Below are positions 1 to 12,300 of a stretch of 64,000 nucleotides of DNA, piece after piece. Each line of letters begins with the position of its first letter. The first letter of the stretch is position 1. The DNA is taken from positions 124,001 to 188,000 of the forward strand of contig MU277716.1 of assembly GCA_022385805.1 (NCBI GenBank). The letters are read 5' to 3'. A program made the position numbers and the translations under genes. Source of the DNA: Pilatotrama ljubarskyi (lineage: Eukaryota > Basidiomycota > Agaricomycetes > Polyporales > Polyporaceae). The notes below the pieces were generated by a model. That model ran no database searches, was not told where the DNA came from, and saw only the letters and a program-made list of their open reading frames with translations.

Positions 1-2495
1 CCGTTCGGTCCACCCTCGAACAATATGGTCACAGACCAGCTCGCGGAGGAGACCTCGCGGATGTCTCTCGCCTCCTCGTACCTGTACTTCGACGACGAGG
101 GCTACACGCGCTGGCAGGGGGAAACTTCTGGTCTCCCTATCCTCGATCTCCTGGTCGAGCGCCACGCCGTGGTCACCAAGCCAGACCCTGATCGCGGGCC
201 CGCGCAGCAGCAACAGTGGAAGGGCGGGCACGGGCAGAACGGCGGGCAGCCGCCGCCCAACGACTGGTTCCCCGACCGCCAGCCCCGGCGCACGGAGACG
301 AACCCGGAGCACATCTGGAAGCTCATCACGACCTTCATCGTCCCCGAACTCATGGACAGGTAAGGCCCCCTCGCTCGCCCGTCCGCCGCAGCTCTGCTCA
401 CCAGCCCGCACTGGGCATCCGTGCACGATGCGTCGCACAGCCTCGTACAGTGCTACCTGTCGACGTCATACTACCTCATGCCCTTCCTCCATGTTCCAAG
501 CTTTCTAGCGGTGAGTCGCCCGGGCTTCTAGCTTGTTGCCGCGGCGACACGTGATCTGATACCTTTCCCTCGTGGCCCGTTTTCCTCCGTAGGACTATGG
601 CAATCCCCGGAAATGGGGCGAACCGGGCTTTGCTGCGTTCATCGTCGCGATATGTTGTCTGTCGTCGAGACACATCGACGACCCCCGTGTGCGGGCGGAC
701 CCGAACGACAGTAATAGCGCGGGTACGCAGTGGTTCGACCTCTACCTGCGCCTGCGGACGTTGCCCGGCGCGGACAAGCCGACGCTGTACACCATCCAGT
801 CTGTGCTGATCGCAGGCGTATACGCCGTCGGACTTGGGAAGCTCTCAAAGGCGTTCGCCCTGCTCGCCGAGTCCGTCACGCTCTCGATCGACGCGGGCCT
901 GCACCGCTCCGCGGACGACTACGACCTGTTCGACCCGATCGAGGATGAGGTCCGGAAGCGCACGTTCTGGTGCGTCTACCTCTGGGACAAGCAGGCGAGC
1001 GCGCACTTCGGGCGCCCGCCGATGGTGCGCCTGCGCGACTGCGACGTCGGCGAGCCGACGATCGTCGACGACGAGTTCATCACGCGCGACGGCGTCGGGC
1101 TGCAGCCGCAGGAGACCGAGAGCCGCATGAGCGCGTTCGTCGCGTGCGTCCGCCTCTTCATCGTCCTCGAGTCCGTCATCGACGTCCCGCCCTGCCGGCC
1201 GGGCGACGGCTCGCCGTTCCTCGCGCGCGCGTCGGCCGTGTTGACGGGCTTCCGGCGGAGCCGCGAGTTGCGTGACGAGGAGGCGCTGCTGGACGACATC
1301 TCCCGCGCGATCCCGCCGCACTGGGCGCACTCGGTCGAGACGATGACGAGCAACGACGTGATCCGGGTGACGCAGGCGGAGCGGCTGCACTGCGTCGAGC
1401 AGTACGTGCGCATGCTGATCTACCGCCATCGCTTCTCGGAGATGGTCGCGGAGCGCATGCACAGCCACGTCCCGGACTCGGAGCAGAGCGAGGCGGAGAT
1501 CGAGGCGATGCGCGCGGCGCACTCGTGCGCACTGCAGATCATCTCGTCCCACTTGCACATCGCTGCCAAGGGCTTGATGACCTACTGTGAGTCGACGTAT
1601 CGTAGTCAATGACCGGAGCGGACGCTGACTGGCGCACCAGATGGCGTGCACGTCATCCATCAGCTCACGGCGGCCGGTCGCACGTTAGTCGCGATGCTGC
1701 TCAACTGCCACTCGGACTCGTTACGACCGCTCATACCGCCCGCCCTGGACGCCCTGCGCTCTTGCGTAGGGCTCCTGCGACGCTTCAGCGGTCGCTACAT
1801 CTGCGGGCAGCGGTCCGGAGACCTCATGGAGGAATTCTGCAGAAGTGAGTGTCTCACCCTGCCCCGATGCACGCGTGGAAGGTTGACGTGGGGCGTGTCC
1901 TCGCCTCGCAGTCACCCAGATACCCCTCGAGACCTCGCGCCCGCAAGAAGGCCCGAGCGCGAACAACAAGAGGCCACCGTGGGTCCGCCCCGTGCGCAAA
2001 AAGGCGACGTCGAACGCGCGCTCGCCCGCCGGCTCCGGCGACTCGCCCTCGCACCACGGCAGCCCGGAGGACTACCAGCCGACGGACGCGTTCCTCGACC
2101 ACCTCGGCGGCAGCCCGCGCTCCGCCCCGCAGCCCTTCTCCGTCCCGCAGCCCTCCTCCCAACAACAACAGCAGCAGCAAAATCAGCACCCGCTCGCGCA
2201 GGGCCCGTTCGGCCTGCCAGCGTCCGCGCCGAACATGCCCACGTTCATGGACACGACGGGCGGCGGCGGGGGGCCATCGCCCATGAACATCCTCCCGCCG
2301 GACCCGGGCGTAGGTGTCGGCGGGATGCCGATGTCGACGGCGGACATCATGGCGTTCTTGAACGCGGACCCCGCGCTGGACATGAACTCGATCCTTGCGT
2401 CGCCCGACCTCAGCGGGCTTGACCATGCCGCGAACGGGTTTTATCATATGGGGACGTCGCCGGCGGGGAATGGTGCCAGTGCGTTATCCCCCTGA
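1..2495 (+). CDS. Fungal-specific (Zn2Cys6-type) transcription factor, C-terminal part
   Basis: The gene enters from the left edge, so the N-terminus and any Zn2Cys6 DNA-binding domain lie outside. Coding starts by base 25 at the latest; exons join near 362/430, 512/594, 1587/1640 and 1843/1912, and the stop is TGA 2493-2495. The middle, at about 590-1600, is a classic fungal_trans (PF04082) regulatory domain, with the stretch [20 protein letters not shown] followed by [23 protein letters not shown]. The C-terminal exon (1912-2495) is disordered, rich in Pro, Ser, Gly and Gln, with a Q run at 2160-2180, and ends in an acidic/hydrophobic segment ([20 protein letters not shown]) that looks like an activation domain. 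Family members are nuclear and control carbon or secondary metabolism; the XlnR-like look of the middle domain does not fix the target. The gene is convergent with the protease at 2810. Confidence 0.88.
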
Positions 2496-2809
2496 GTCTG
2501 TCAGGATGGTGTTTGTCATAGTAGTGGGATCCGGAAGGAGACTCTGGAGGAGGTCGGAGGGGTTGCTGTGTTCGGTATCGCGAGGGGGATCTCATGAAAT
2601 GTTTATCTGTACTCGCTCTCTGCCGTCGTTGCGGTGTATCTCTCGTGCAACTTGCTGTGTATCTCGTAGTTCCGTAGGTGGTAGTATATTATGCGAACAT
2701 GTTTTTTTTCTTCGCTTGACATGCTCCAAGCTTGGCATTTCAACGGCAGTACATATCGAGAAGCTCGCAGGAATTGCGTAACATGTACAGATAAACGACA
2801 GCTCGGAGC

Positions 2810-4838
2810 TCAAGGAAAGATCGAGAGAACCCCTGCGGAGAAAGCAGCGATCAGCGTGACGATCCAGAGCTCGGGGCCTTTCACCGGCGCCGCGCCGCTG
2901 GCAGTCTTGAGCGAACCTTGGGTTACACCCGGGAAGTCTGCGGCCGTCATAGTGCTCGCTAGACGCGCCGCAGTCGCATACGGCGCCGGCTCGGACGTCG
3001 CTAGTCCGGACTGAGATGAGAGAGGTGCGCAGGGGACTGAGGACGGAGGAACTCACAGAGGAACACGCCGCCATTGGCGATGGCAGCATCCACTGCCTGC
3101 TCCAGGTCCGACCCAGCGTCGGGGGGCACCATGGACATGAAACCCACACGTGCAGGGTCCTGCGACGGCCGCGTCATGTTGCCGTAGTAGAACGCGACCA
3201 TCGTCCTTCGCGGCAACGCCAGCTCTGCAGTCGATGCATGGTGGTACGCAGCGCTCACGATTTGAGGAAAGGGTCGCCCAAGCTCCAGCTGTACAGGAAA
3301 GCACCCACGCCTGGTGGGTCAGTAGCCGCCAACGCCGGGGTGCACCGAGCCTCTTCAGCTGGGTAAGCCGTTCCCGGGGCTATCGGCGCAGGATGTGCGA
3401 AATCACGCGGGTCTACAGGGAATAGCTTGTCGCCGATCTGGAAGGTGAGGTTATGCGGGATTGAACAATCGAAGGTCCCCCATGCGTCCAAGCCCAGTTG
3501 GTCGTGAATGTGGGAAAGTACGTCTTGCGGCCCCCGTACCAGAGAATTACCCTGTGAAGGGTGGTGGGGTCGATGGGCGAACGCTCATGGTCTGGCGAAG
3601 ATGTGCTTACAGTGTCTACTAGTGCCGACAGTGTAATGGAGGGAGACGACAGTGCAGATCGGGGCAGCTTCACCCCATCGAAGTAGACGTCGTCTATAGG
3701 AACCTCCCAAACTAGGGGATACGTCTATGAAAGGCTCAGCGAAACACGAATGCGAATCGCTCGACGAATCCTCACCTCGTTTGGGGCGTCCGGGGGCGGT
3801 GGAAGACCACCTTCAGCAAGCGAATACGAGCGTACAGGAGCCCAAGTAAGGCGATCGTCCGAGAGTCCGAAAGGAAGTGCACCTAGAGATAGAGTCCCAT
3901 CATTGCCGCTGAGAGAAACAGTATCGCGTTGAAAGGTAGTAACCACCAGAGGTCGCTCAAGAAGTTCCCAAGTCACTAGCCTAGTCAGAAGAGGTCCGAG
4001 CGTAGAGAAGGTGTCTACCGCGGAGGCAGGCGCAGATGCGCGTTCTTGGCGTTTCGTGCTCGGAGATGAGACGGCGCCAGCAAGCGCGTCGAGCGACTCA
4101 GTAGACAGGCTAGAGCGCTTGGGGTACGAAGGCATAGCTTGATTAAGTATACCAGCCGAAAGTTGCCGCCAGATGAGACTAATTGGAGGAAAACCGAGTC
4201 CTAGTATGCCTGCAGAGCCAGTCTGCAGTACAGTAGTGTTTGTGTCGACGACTGCAGCAAAGAACTGGTTGTCGACAGATAGTCCCGCTATGGAGACGGT
4301 GTCCGTTCCGATGGGCCCTGATGCGTGGGTGCCGGTTCGTGAGTCCCCGTAGAGCAAACTGACGTCTTGGCCAGCAGGACTGAGCGAAGCATGTGAGTAG
4401 AGCGGGACATTCGTGGCTGGACAGCGCGGGCTGCAGCCGTCCGAAACAAGCCAAAGGTCGGAAGATCCGGTGTCTGCAGAGGCTCTTGGTGAACATCATG
4501 GCTCACAAAAATGACTAGAACCAACGTACCGATGATCAGAGGTGTCAAAGTACCCCCTACACGAACTAGCACGTTATAGGTTCTGGACGAGTCAGGCGAA
4601 GGTTCGTAGTACGTAGCTAGACTCTAAGGGCCCGAGAAACTCACATATCCATGTTGTCTCCTACGCCAACGACAGCCGCCGCTTCTCCGCTTCTCTTCAA
4701 GTTTGTGCTCCGACTACTCCGACGGATGGGAAGATGTATGGCACCTTGCCTGCCATCCGAAGCTTGCATAGTATCGTGGCCTGCTACTGTTGTCAACGCC
4801 GTAGCCAACAGAGCGGCCACATGGCCCAGAAAACGCAT
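2810..4838 (-). CDS. Secreted pepsin-like aspartic protease (A1 family), probable GPI anchor
   Basis: The start at 4838 opens a signal peptide (MRFLGHVAALLATALTTVAG), followed by a basic propeptide. Splicing restores YNVLVRVGGTLTPLIIDTGS, so the first catalytic motif is DTGSSDLWLVSDG, with its Asp codon split by intron 4474-4529. The flap-like segment LLYGDSRTGTHASGPIGTD follows, then GSAGILGLGFPP. The second catalytic motif ALVDTGNSLVRGPQDVL is also made by splicing (intron 3552-3610). Later exons give FDCSIPHNLTFQIGDKLFPV and YYGNMTRPSQDP. A further intron joins GGVFL to a Ser/Thr/Ala-rich stalk and a hydrophobic tail (GPELWIVTLIAAFSAGVLSI) ending at TGA 2810-2812. Such a tail fits a GPI signal or single membrane anchor, so the enzyme probably sits at the cell surface. 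Both active-site triads are intact. The substrate is not predictable. Confidence 0.9.
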
Positions 4839-5136
4839 CGCTGGGCCTGGGGAAGAACGGATATATGCGCAAGCGGCCAGTGCTCAGCGCTCAGCAGGTT
4901 GTGGCGGGAGGAGACAGGGTTTCTGGTGAAGCACTCACGGCCACTGCGCCACATATCGCGCAGAGCACAAATATTTGTGCCTGTTCAACCATCCCGGCCC
5001 GAGGGGCCGGAAACCGCTCGATCCGACTCGGGTAGGACCACCTGCCAGTGGCACCGACGTCCGGCAATGGTCTCGAGGGGAGCTCAGGACAGCAATGTAT
5101 ATGTAAGACCGAACAAGTCCTAAGCACGAGGAATGC

Positions 5137-5175
5137 GAGACTAAGGCTAGAGACGTGAGACTAGGACTAGAGAAT
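5137..5175 (+). repeat. Two-copy tandem repeat, about 20 bp
   Basis: The unit GAGACTAAGGCTAGAGAC recurs at once as GAGACTAGGACTAGAGA. It is purine-rich with repeated CTAG cores and lies in a non-coding gap. Confidence 0.6.
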
Positions 5176-5408
5176 GAGATGATGAGGTAGGGTCAATGGA
5201 GACGATGGGACAGAGCGTGATGACAGACTCGAACGATCCACGGTATTGTAAGAAGCAGTAGTAGTAGTGAGAGTGCGTGGTGAGGTACTAGGACAGAGAT
5301 GAGCCCAATTATAGGGCAGTATACGGTATAGTACTCGTATACGTGACGCTCGTGAGAATTGATGAGAACAGAACCAGTTCGGTATGGTAGGTAAGAGCAG
5401 GGACTAGC

Positions 5409-5558
5409 GTGGCGCGACAGTGACGAGACAACTTGAATGTGCGAAACAAAGGTGAACGATCCAGAAAAGAAAGCGTACAGAAGCTATCGGTGGCGCGACA
5501 GTGACGAGACAACAACAAAGGTGAACGGTCCGGAAAAGAAAGCGTACAGAAACTATCG
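5409..5558 (+). repeat. Tandem duplication of an approximately 70-80 bp unit
   Basis: The unit starts GTGGCGCGACAGTGACGAGA. Copy 1 is 5409-5489 (81 bp) and copy 2 is 5490-5558 (69 bp). Copy 2 lacks about 12 bp (TTGAATGTGCGA region) and carries a few substitutions; both share AAAGGTGAACG, GAAAAGAAAGCGTACAGAA and CTATCG. A third start (GTGGCA) follows. The repeat sits 140 bp beyond the stop of the zinc-finger-like gene. Confidence 0.85.
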
Positions 5559-5698
5559 TGGCACGTAGTTGTCCTCCTCGAGATCCTTCGGGAGGACTAC
5601 AACAGGGCACATACATAGCAACGGATAGATAGCGATACGAGTCCAGTTGAAGGAGATGGGAGAGTCCGGTCTGTCCATGGACGAATGGGGCATTGCAG

Positions 5699-7033
5699 TT
5701 AGGAGTGGCCGGTTGTCGGTGGGAAGAACCCAAGATTGGGATTAAAATTCCCCGTGTTCTGCGACTGGGCGGAGTCAGGGATGTGTGCGAATTGGCTTGC
5801 GTCCAAGTGCTGAGGGAATGGGAGCTCCGATTGCACCTCCCACGGGTAAACGGGGCCAGAGACTGAGGACTGCACGGCGCACGAGCCTCCGAACTGGTCG
5901 GTGTAGTAGACCGGGGCTGGGACCGACATCCCAGCGGAAGGCGGGTACCACGATGGGTCGTAATAGCCTGGATTGGGGTTGTCGAGGCCGCCCGACGATG
6001 AGGATGCGACCGGGAGGTTCTCGATGGGTTCCTCCAGAGGCGTGCAGGGTTCTGACGATGTGTAAGAGGAGCCATCGGAGGTGAGTGCTCCATTCGTCGA
6101 ACCGGAGGGTCCTGCAACGGGGAATGCCGGGAACGGGAAGGTATTCGCAGCGCTGCCCCTGTGGGCCACCAGGAACCCGAAGATGTCTTGCAGCTGCCCG
6201 CCGCGTGCCTGCAGTTCATCAAGAATCTGCTCGAAGCTCCGGACATCCGTATCAGCGGCCCGCGACAACTTGTCCAAGACAGCGGTGCGCTCTTTGCAGG
6301 AGCGGGCGCTCCCGTGCCAGCCGCCATGATATTCATGGAAACGCTGGAGATGGCCGCACCAGAGGCAGCGACGCTTCTTGAGGGCGAGATGAGTATCTGC
6401 GAGGTGTCTGGCCATTGAATCGTATTGCGCCGTTTCGTGACATTCGCCCCAGCGGCAGCGGACTTGGCGCCGGCCATTGTGATCTCTTCCCCCAAGGTGG
6501 TCCTTCTTGATATGGTCCACCAGTGTGCACGAGGCGACCACTTCGCCGCAGAGACGGAGGGCTCCTGGTTGCGTTGCCTCCCCATCGTGCGTGACCCATG
6601 GGCAGGATATCTCTGGCATGATGGTGACGAGGAGGTCCTCGCCGACGGAGTCGGCCTCCTCGTATTTCTGGGTTACAGGTCGACCCTTCTTGGAGGATCT
6701 CGTATCCTGATGTCAGGAGACAGATGCAGCACTAGAGGACAACAGATACACACTTGGTGCCCGGGGCAGCGGCAGCGTGGCCGCTTGGGCTCACAGCGTA
6801 GTTGCTGTTGGACCCGTCGCGCTTGGCCTTGTTGCGGACGGAACGCCCAACTGGCCTTTGCGGATCCATTGGTCGGCCGTTGAGATCGACGGGCAGGAAT
6901 CTTCGAGACAGACGATATGTGCCAGACAGGCGCGGTAGAACGTAGGATCAGTGGCAAACGCGTGAGGAGAGAACTCAACGTCATACCTGTCTGTATCATG
7001 ACCCTTGCGACCTTGAGATCTCGTCACAGGCAT
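5699..7033 (-). CDS. Zinc-finger-like protein of unknown function
   Basis: The main exon is 5699-6706. It joins upstream to 6795-6858 across an 88-bp intron (6707-6794), and probably to a first exon starting at ATG 7031-7033 (MPVTRSQGRKGHDTDR) across a second intron. An alternative start is the in-frame ATG at 6869 (MDPQRPVGRS). The N-terminus is basic. A central block carries Cys/His pairs: C..H in CPWVTH, LCGEVVASC with DHIKKDH, then CRWGEC followed by MARHLADTH (a C-x4-C-x11-H-x4-H finger), and CLWCGH with HEYHGGWH. A predicted helical stretch (VRSFEQILDELQARGGQLQD) follows. The C-terminal half is Ser/Pro/Tyr-rich and looks disordered. Fingers plus a basic N-terminus suggest a nuclear DNA-binding protein, but I do not recognise the family. 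Confidence 0.72.
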
Positions 7034-9369
7034 TGTGGGTAGGGCCTTTGTACTGAGGCGTCGCTTATGCGGGAACGAGTGGGGTAGTAGTGGTGAAAGA
7101 AGTGGGTGGGGGACGCGTCCGTGGTGAGGCCTAACGGGAGAGAGCGCGTCAGGACGCGGTTGTGGTTGAAGGTCAAGCGAGCGCCTGCTGAGGCTCAACG
7201 CGGAGTGACCTCTCGGCTAAGGAAATGCCTCAAATGAGGAAGAGCGCACCGCCGCAAAGTATCGTCGGCGATGGACGTTCCCACGGACAATTGGGCGAGC
7301 GGGAGCTCCTTTGTCCGCCGGCATGCCCGTACGGTCGGAACATACGCGCTGCCCGGCGACGCCGGCCGTGCGCCGGTCTGAGCTGAAGAGCCTGCCTACG
7401 GGCGTACCATGACCTGAAAGCGAGGTATCCGATGACCGAGATGCAAGGGCGGCCATAGTAGTCCAGGCCTCGACGTCCGCTTCGCAAGGGGCAATCTGTG
7501 GCCCGCCCTACGCGGAGGAACTGCATCTTGCAACTAATGCCCAGCGGCGCTCCGTGAGCTTTGTCTTCACTCCGCCATGTCCGCCCCGTGGTAGCAAAGC
7601 GTGGCTCATCTACAAGGCTTTGACCTTCCCGCATGGACGAGTTGCATGCCCCTACTAGGTACGTCTAGGAGCCTTGTGCGCAAGAATTGCTCGAGCTTCC
7701 GTTAGCTGATTCGACGTCGCAGCGTATCGCGAGCAGTATGCCACGAGTTTGGTCCGAGGGCCTGGCATGCGCATTTCATCAAACTTCTCTCCCTACTATG
7801 AGAGCACAAGATCCGTACTGACTTATGCTTCGATGTGCTGCATGAATCCCTTTTGCAATTTATCAGCTTCTTCTATCATCTGTTGGGCGGTAGCGATCAG
7901 TATGCATAGGCCTGGCCAGCTCATTGAGCGTCGCTCACCAAATACGCGTCCGACAGGTTGCACTGGTTGATACCATTATCGAGTCCCGGGGCTCACAGCT
8001 GAGGAGTTTCCCTGCGCCACGTACGGCCTTGGCGCTCTATGCATCGCCGGTTTGCATGACTCTGGGATGAGTACGTTTTCGTGATGAAGTTGCTACTAGA
8101 TGCGCAGGATGACCAGGGATCATTACTGGGCTTACCGCAGGTTGCGGCTGCGCAGGCTCTGTAGAGAGAAATATGGCTTCGATCGGACGCGATCCCTCAT
8201 GAACTTAGCACTAGCCGCACCGGGTCTGGCTTCAAGCTATCACGCCAGTTAGCGTGCGCGGCGCATACACCACCTATACAACACCGGCCGAAATCGAGTT
8301 TTCGTCGTTGCGAGTGAGATTCCGAAACTCTCATGGGGGTAGAAAAACAGGCAAGCGAGTCAGAATCGACGAAACTTGGGCATGGTCTTCCTTGCTACCC
8401 ACGCGACCTTCTACTCGACGACCACGTCACCGTGACGCACTGAAGACAGCATCACGCACGCCGGCTATCGGCTGTAACACAACGATTGCTTAATTGGTAT
8501 ACATGCGTAGTAACCAACGACCTTAGGAACAGGAGGGTTTTCGCCTAACAGGTACTGACTTGGCCAGTATACTATCTGGCTGTACCGGTGAAAGGCCACA
8601 GAGACTCACGTAGCGCACTCTTTGACTCAAGCTCACAGTGCTGGACCGGGGCCAGCCACCGGCGAGCGCCGAAGGAGAGCCAATTCACCAGCTGGGTTAC
8701 GCGAGCCCGGTCTGCAGTCGTGAGTTCGAGCCTCCCCTGCGCGCTTTCTCTCCCTGTCCACTCTGTCTTCACCTTGTTCGTGCCGGCGAATCGGCAAAAG
8801 CACGTTCCTCGGTTCGATGAGGACACGGCTGACGCTGCTTATGTTGCATGCCAAAGAAGTGAGCGAGGAGCGAACGCAACCTGTTGTGTGCAGTCTGACA
8901 TGCATCGCATGCGCGTGCGAACCATGCTAATGAATCGTGCAGACCCTCGTAATTATACGGTAGTACTCACCTTCATCGCGACGTACACGCCAACACTGTC
9001 GCTGATACTGCATTATGAACAATAAGTCAGGTTAATGATGTTTCTACTTCTACTATCCTGAGGGAAGGCACCGTCTGCGCGAAGGGACAAAGGAGCGAAA
9101 GCGAGACGGGACGCATGATACTGGTGTTCAAGCCAGGGACGGACGCAGTCGGCGGTCGAGGGATGCGAAAGACGAGGCAACGATCGAAAGCAGCGAGTGA
9201 TACAAGCAACAATAAATAAAGCGAAAGAGGGAAGAGTCCGACCACCCGAACCCAAACCGACCCCCTCCTCGGGGGCAGAAACCGTACATGGGGATCCACG
9301 CTAATGCTAGGGAACACGTAATGTCACACAGAGTGGGCGCGAGAGCAGGAGGGTGCCGCAACAGGCCTG
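7034..9369. other. Long gap without a convincing gene
   Basis: Frames here are short and lack family motifs. On the minus strand near 7829-7904 a short frame reads like protein (QQMIEEADKLQKGFMQHIEA then stop) and could be the remnant of an exon, but nothing around it extends it. Positions 8675-8742 hold a tRNA-like patch, listed separately. Bases 9013-9369 are presumably the 3' untranslated region of the flippase gene. Confidence 0.5.
8675..8742 (+). repeat. tRNA-like patch, possible tRNA-derived SINE or tRNA relic
   Basis: The plus strand has AGCTGGGTTA (D-loop/A-box-like) followed about 30 bases later by GTGAGTTCGAGCCTC, close to the TpsiC/B-box consensus GGTTCGANTCC. The order and spacing suit a tRNA body. 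I cannot close a proper 7-bp acceptor stem, so a working tRNA is unlikely; a decayed tRNA or a tRNA-headed SINE is more plausible. Confidence 0.3.
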
Positions 9370-12300
9370 CTAAAGCGCATGGGGTCCGGAATAGGAGTAA
9401 GTACTACTTCGCCATGACTCTTCGGGTTCATGGTGAGGGCCTGGAGTGAGCTCTCCGGGGTCGTACCCGTCGTAGGCGGTCGCGTACGAGTCCTCGGTCG
9501 CCATCGGCGTATGGACCGGTGTTTGGTGTGGGGATGTGTGGCCCGCCCACTGGTCGGCGGATGGGCTACGAACCCGCATTTCATATTGCTCTGCAGGAGT
9601 TGTGGATCGAGGTGGCCGTGCCCCAGGAACTTGCAGGGTAGCGGATGGCGGCGCGGACTGTGTTGGTGAGGAGGGGCCGTAGGTGACGGAGGAATGGGAT
9701 ACGGCGGACATCGGGGGTTCAGTCTGGTATGCAGTAGATCTGGCGGAATTGCGGGTATACGCGTGGTATCGGTTGGGTTCTGGTAGAGGCGAGGGCGCGG
9801 GGATTCCAGACACGGAGTAGTAAGAGAGTCTTTGCAATGACGGACTCGCTGATGCCTGTGCCCGCAGAGAGGGTGTCGGTGAACCTCTCTGGTCATACAA
9901 GCCCTCTTCTAGCTTCTCTGGCCGAGGAGACTCCCCAGCCATCAAAGGCGCAGTGGGACGAGGGGAGCCGTCAGTAATCGGCGTGCGGGGTATAGGAGGA
10001 GTGGGGTAGTCCTCATCGTGCTGACTGATCTCCGACTCTGACCGATAATGAGGTTGATGGAAGATAGGCGTTTGCTCGAGCTTACCCTTCTTGCGCTCGC
10101 GCCTGTGCTTTATGCCGAGACGGTCCTTGAGGTCTCCTACAACCCACATCTCCCGCACGATGTCCTTGTCGAGCGGCATGTAGGATGTTTTGTAGAACTT
10201 GACCAGGAAACGCGGGCCTGCGAGCGTGTAAGCGCAATACATGAGACAAGGGGCATCAGACTCACCGAGAGCAATGACGACCGAAATCAGGACACAAGCC
10301 CAGAAGGTCACTTCACCAAACAGGATCACAACCTCATCGACGAAGTCGACGCTCGGGAAGGCCGAATATATCGCAATCCACACCAACATGACGACCGAAG
10401 AGCCGACCACAATGACCCAGGTGATCACGGTCCAGCTAGACACGATAAGGTCAGCACTTGATCGGACTGTCCACCATGAGACGCACTAATGTGTGTTGAT
10501 GCCGACATAGGTATTCGCCGCAATGATGGCAGCCACCGACACTGTTGTACCGAAGTCGGCAAGCGACTCAATGGTCTTGCCATTCCATGAGACGGCGATG
10601 TCGAGCGTCCACACGAAGTACGGGATGAAGAAGACGACCACGGACTGGTAGAGGCCGTCTAGCATATACATCCAGAACTTCAACCGCGTATACTCCAGGC
10701 CGCGAATGCCCCGGATATAGAGCTGGGGGAATGCAAGAGCGGCCTTGGCATTGATGTCCTGGTCGAAGGCTATCAATACATGTCAGCGTACGGATCCTCT
10801 TCGATGCGCAAATATCCCACCTCCAAGGGCGATGACTGGCAGCGAAGTGAAGACAAGGTTGTAGAGGAGGATGAACGTGTACTGATACAAGTACGTCGCG
10901 TCAAAGCTGTTGAAGATCATGAACCAGAACATGGCGAAGGTCCAGATCACGTTCTGCATGAATGTCGGATCAATACGCCATGCGAAAGGCATCACTTGCG
11001 AGGGAAACCGCACCTTGTAGAAGAAGTTCGCGTGCATGTCCGCTACGCGCTGGTATGACCATCGGCCATGGACGAGCAGCAGCTTGGTGAGGTACCGGAA
11101 CTGCCCGAACGCATAGTCCGCCGACATGGCTGCCTGCGAGCCCTCGTGTCCAAGAAGACCACAGCCGATGTTCGCCTCCTGTATCATGGCGACATCGTTC
11201 GCACCGTCACCAATTGACAGCGTCATGGCGTTGCGTCCCTCCTTGACCTGCAAGGCGAGATCAGTCTGGAATGACCACAAACTCACGCGAAGACATACCA
11301 AATTCACGACCATCGCCTTCTGTGCTGGAGAGACTCGACAACATACGACAGTCTCGCATTGTGTCGAGAGCGTCAGGAAGAGCTGTTTCAAGTCTGGGCT
11401 GAGTGAGTGTCGCAATGTATCACCGTCGATGACCACGGCAAAGGCAGCTTGGGCGCCAGGTACGAATCCGCGCTGCTTCGCGTTCACGCTGGGAGGGCCC
11501 AGCACGGACGCGATCTTGTTTAGGCCACCTTCGATCTGCAAGCGCGCCGCCTCGTGCGAATCCGCCGACAGGATCATGATCTCCATGTCGCTCTTGAGCA
11601 GGTTGCAGCTGAAACCTGCATAACGGCACAACCTTGCTCAGAACGTGCAACGCCATGCGGACCAAACGCACTTACCGATCTCAATAGCCGTCTGGACCTT
11701 GTCACCTAGTCGACCGCATGAGTATCATCCTGACATTCTGACAGCGACGATCTGCACACCTGTCAAAATCCAGAGCTTGATGCCGGCCTTATGAAGGGTC
11801 TCGATAGCCTCGGGTACGCCCTCCTGCAGCTTGTCTTCTAGTGCCGTCGCCCCAAGGATGCGCAGCGAGTGCTCGATCTGCTCGTTGGCCTTGTCGATCT
11901 CCTCGTCCCGATCACTGATGGCATTCGTTGCCGCCTCGTACGTGCGCACCCAGTCCATGTACTCCTGTTCGCTCAAATACCTGTACGCGATACACAGCGT
12001 GCGCAGGCCGCCATTTGCGAATGCCTCCATGTCGCGTGCGGTCGCTGCCTTCAGCTCAGGGTCGTGATCAGGAGCGAGACGCTCGTAGATGACGCTGTCG
12101 GCGCCCTTGCAGTACAGGACAATCTGGCCTTGCGGGTTGCGCACGATGACGCTCATCCGCTTACGAGTACTGTTAAACTCAAGCATCTGGAGTGGGATGT
12201 ACCGCTCGGGCTGGCCCATCACCTCGATATGAATGGCATCCTTGGCCCGGTGGACGAAGGGGAAACCGACATCGCGCGCCGCGGCAACAAGAGCCGCCTC

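Larger units (their letters stand above)
4839..5698. other. Intergenic region without a recognised gene
   Basis: This stretch lies upstream of the protease and downstream of the zinc-finger-like gene, both on the minus strand. Frames are short and show no family motif. It contains two small tandem repeats, listed separately (5137-5175 and 5409-5558). Confidence 0.6.

Noticed and set aside
845..1660. 271-codon minus-strand frame under the transcription factor
   Set aside because: Arises from GC-rich codon bias of the plus-strand gene; composition is Arg/Ala/Asp-heavy with no domain.
1..2495. Naming the transcription factor XlnR/Xyr1
   Set aside because: Only the shared middle domain is visible; the DNA-binding part is outside the window, so the target cannot be assigned.
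7217..7634. Minus-strand frames of 79 and 134 codons upstream of the zinc-finger-like gene
   Set aside because: No family signature and no splice join to the downstream exons; possibly 5' leader or nothing.
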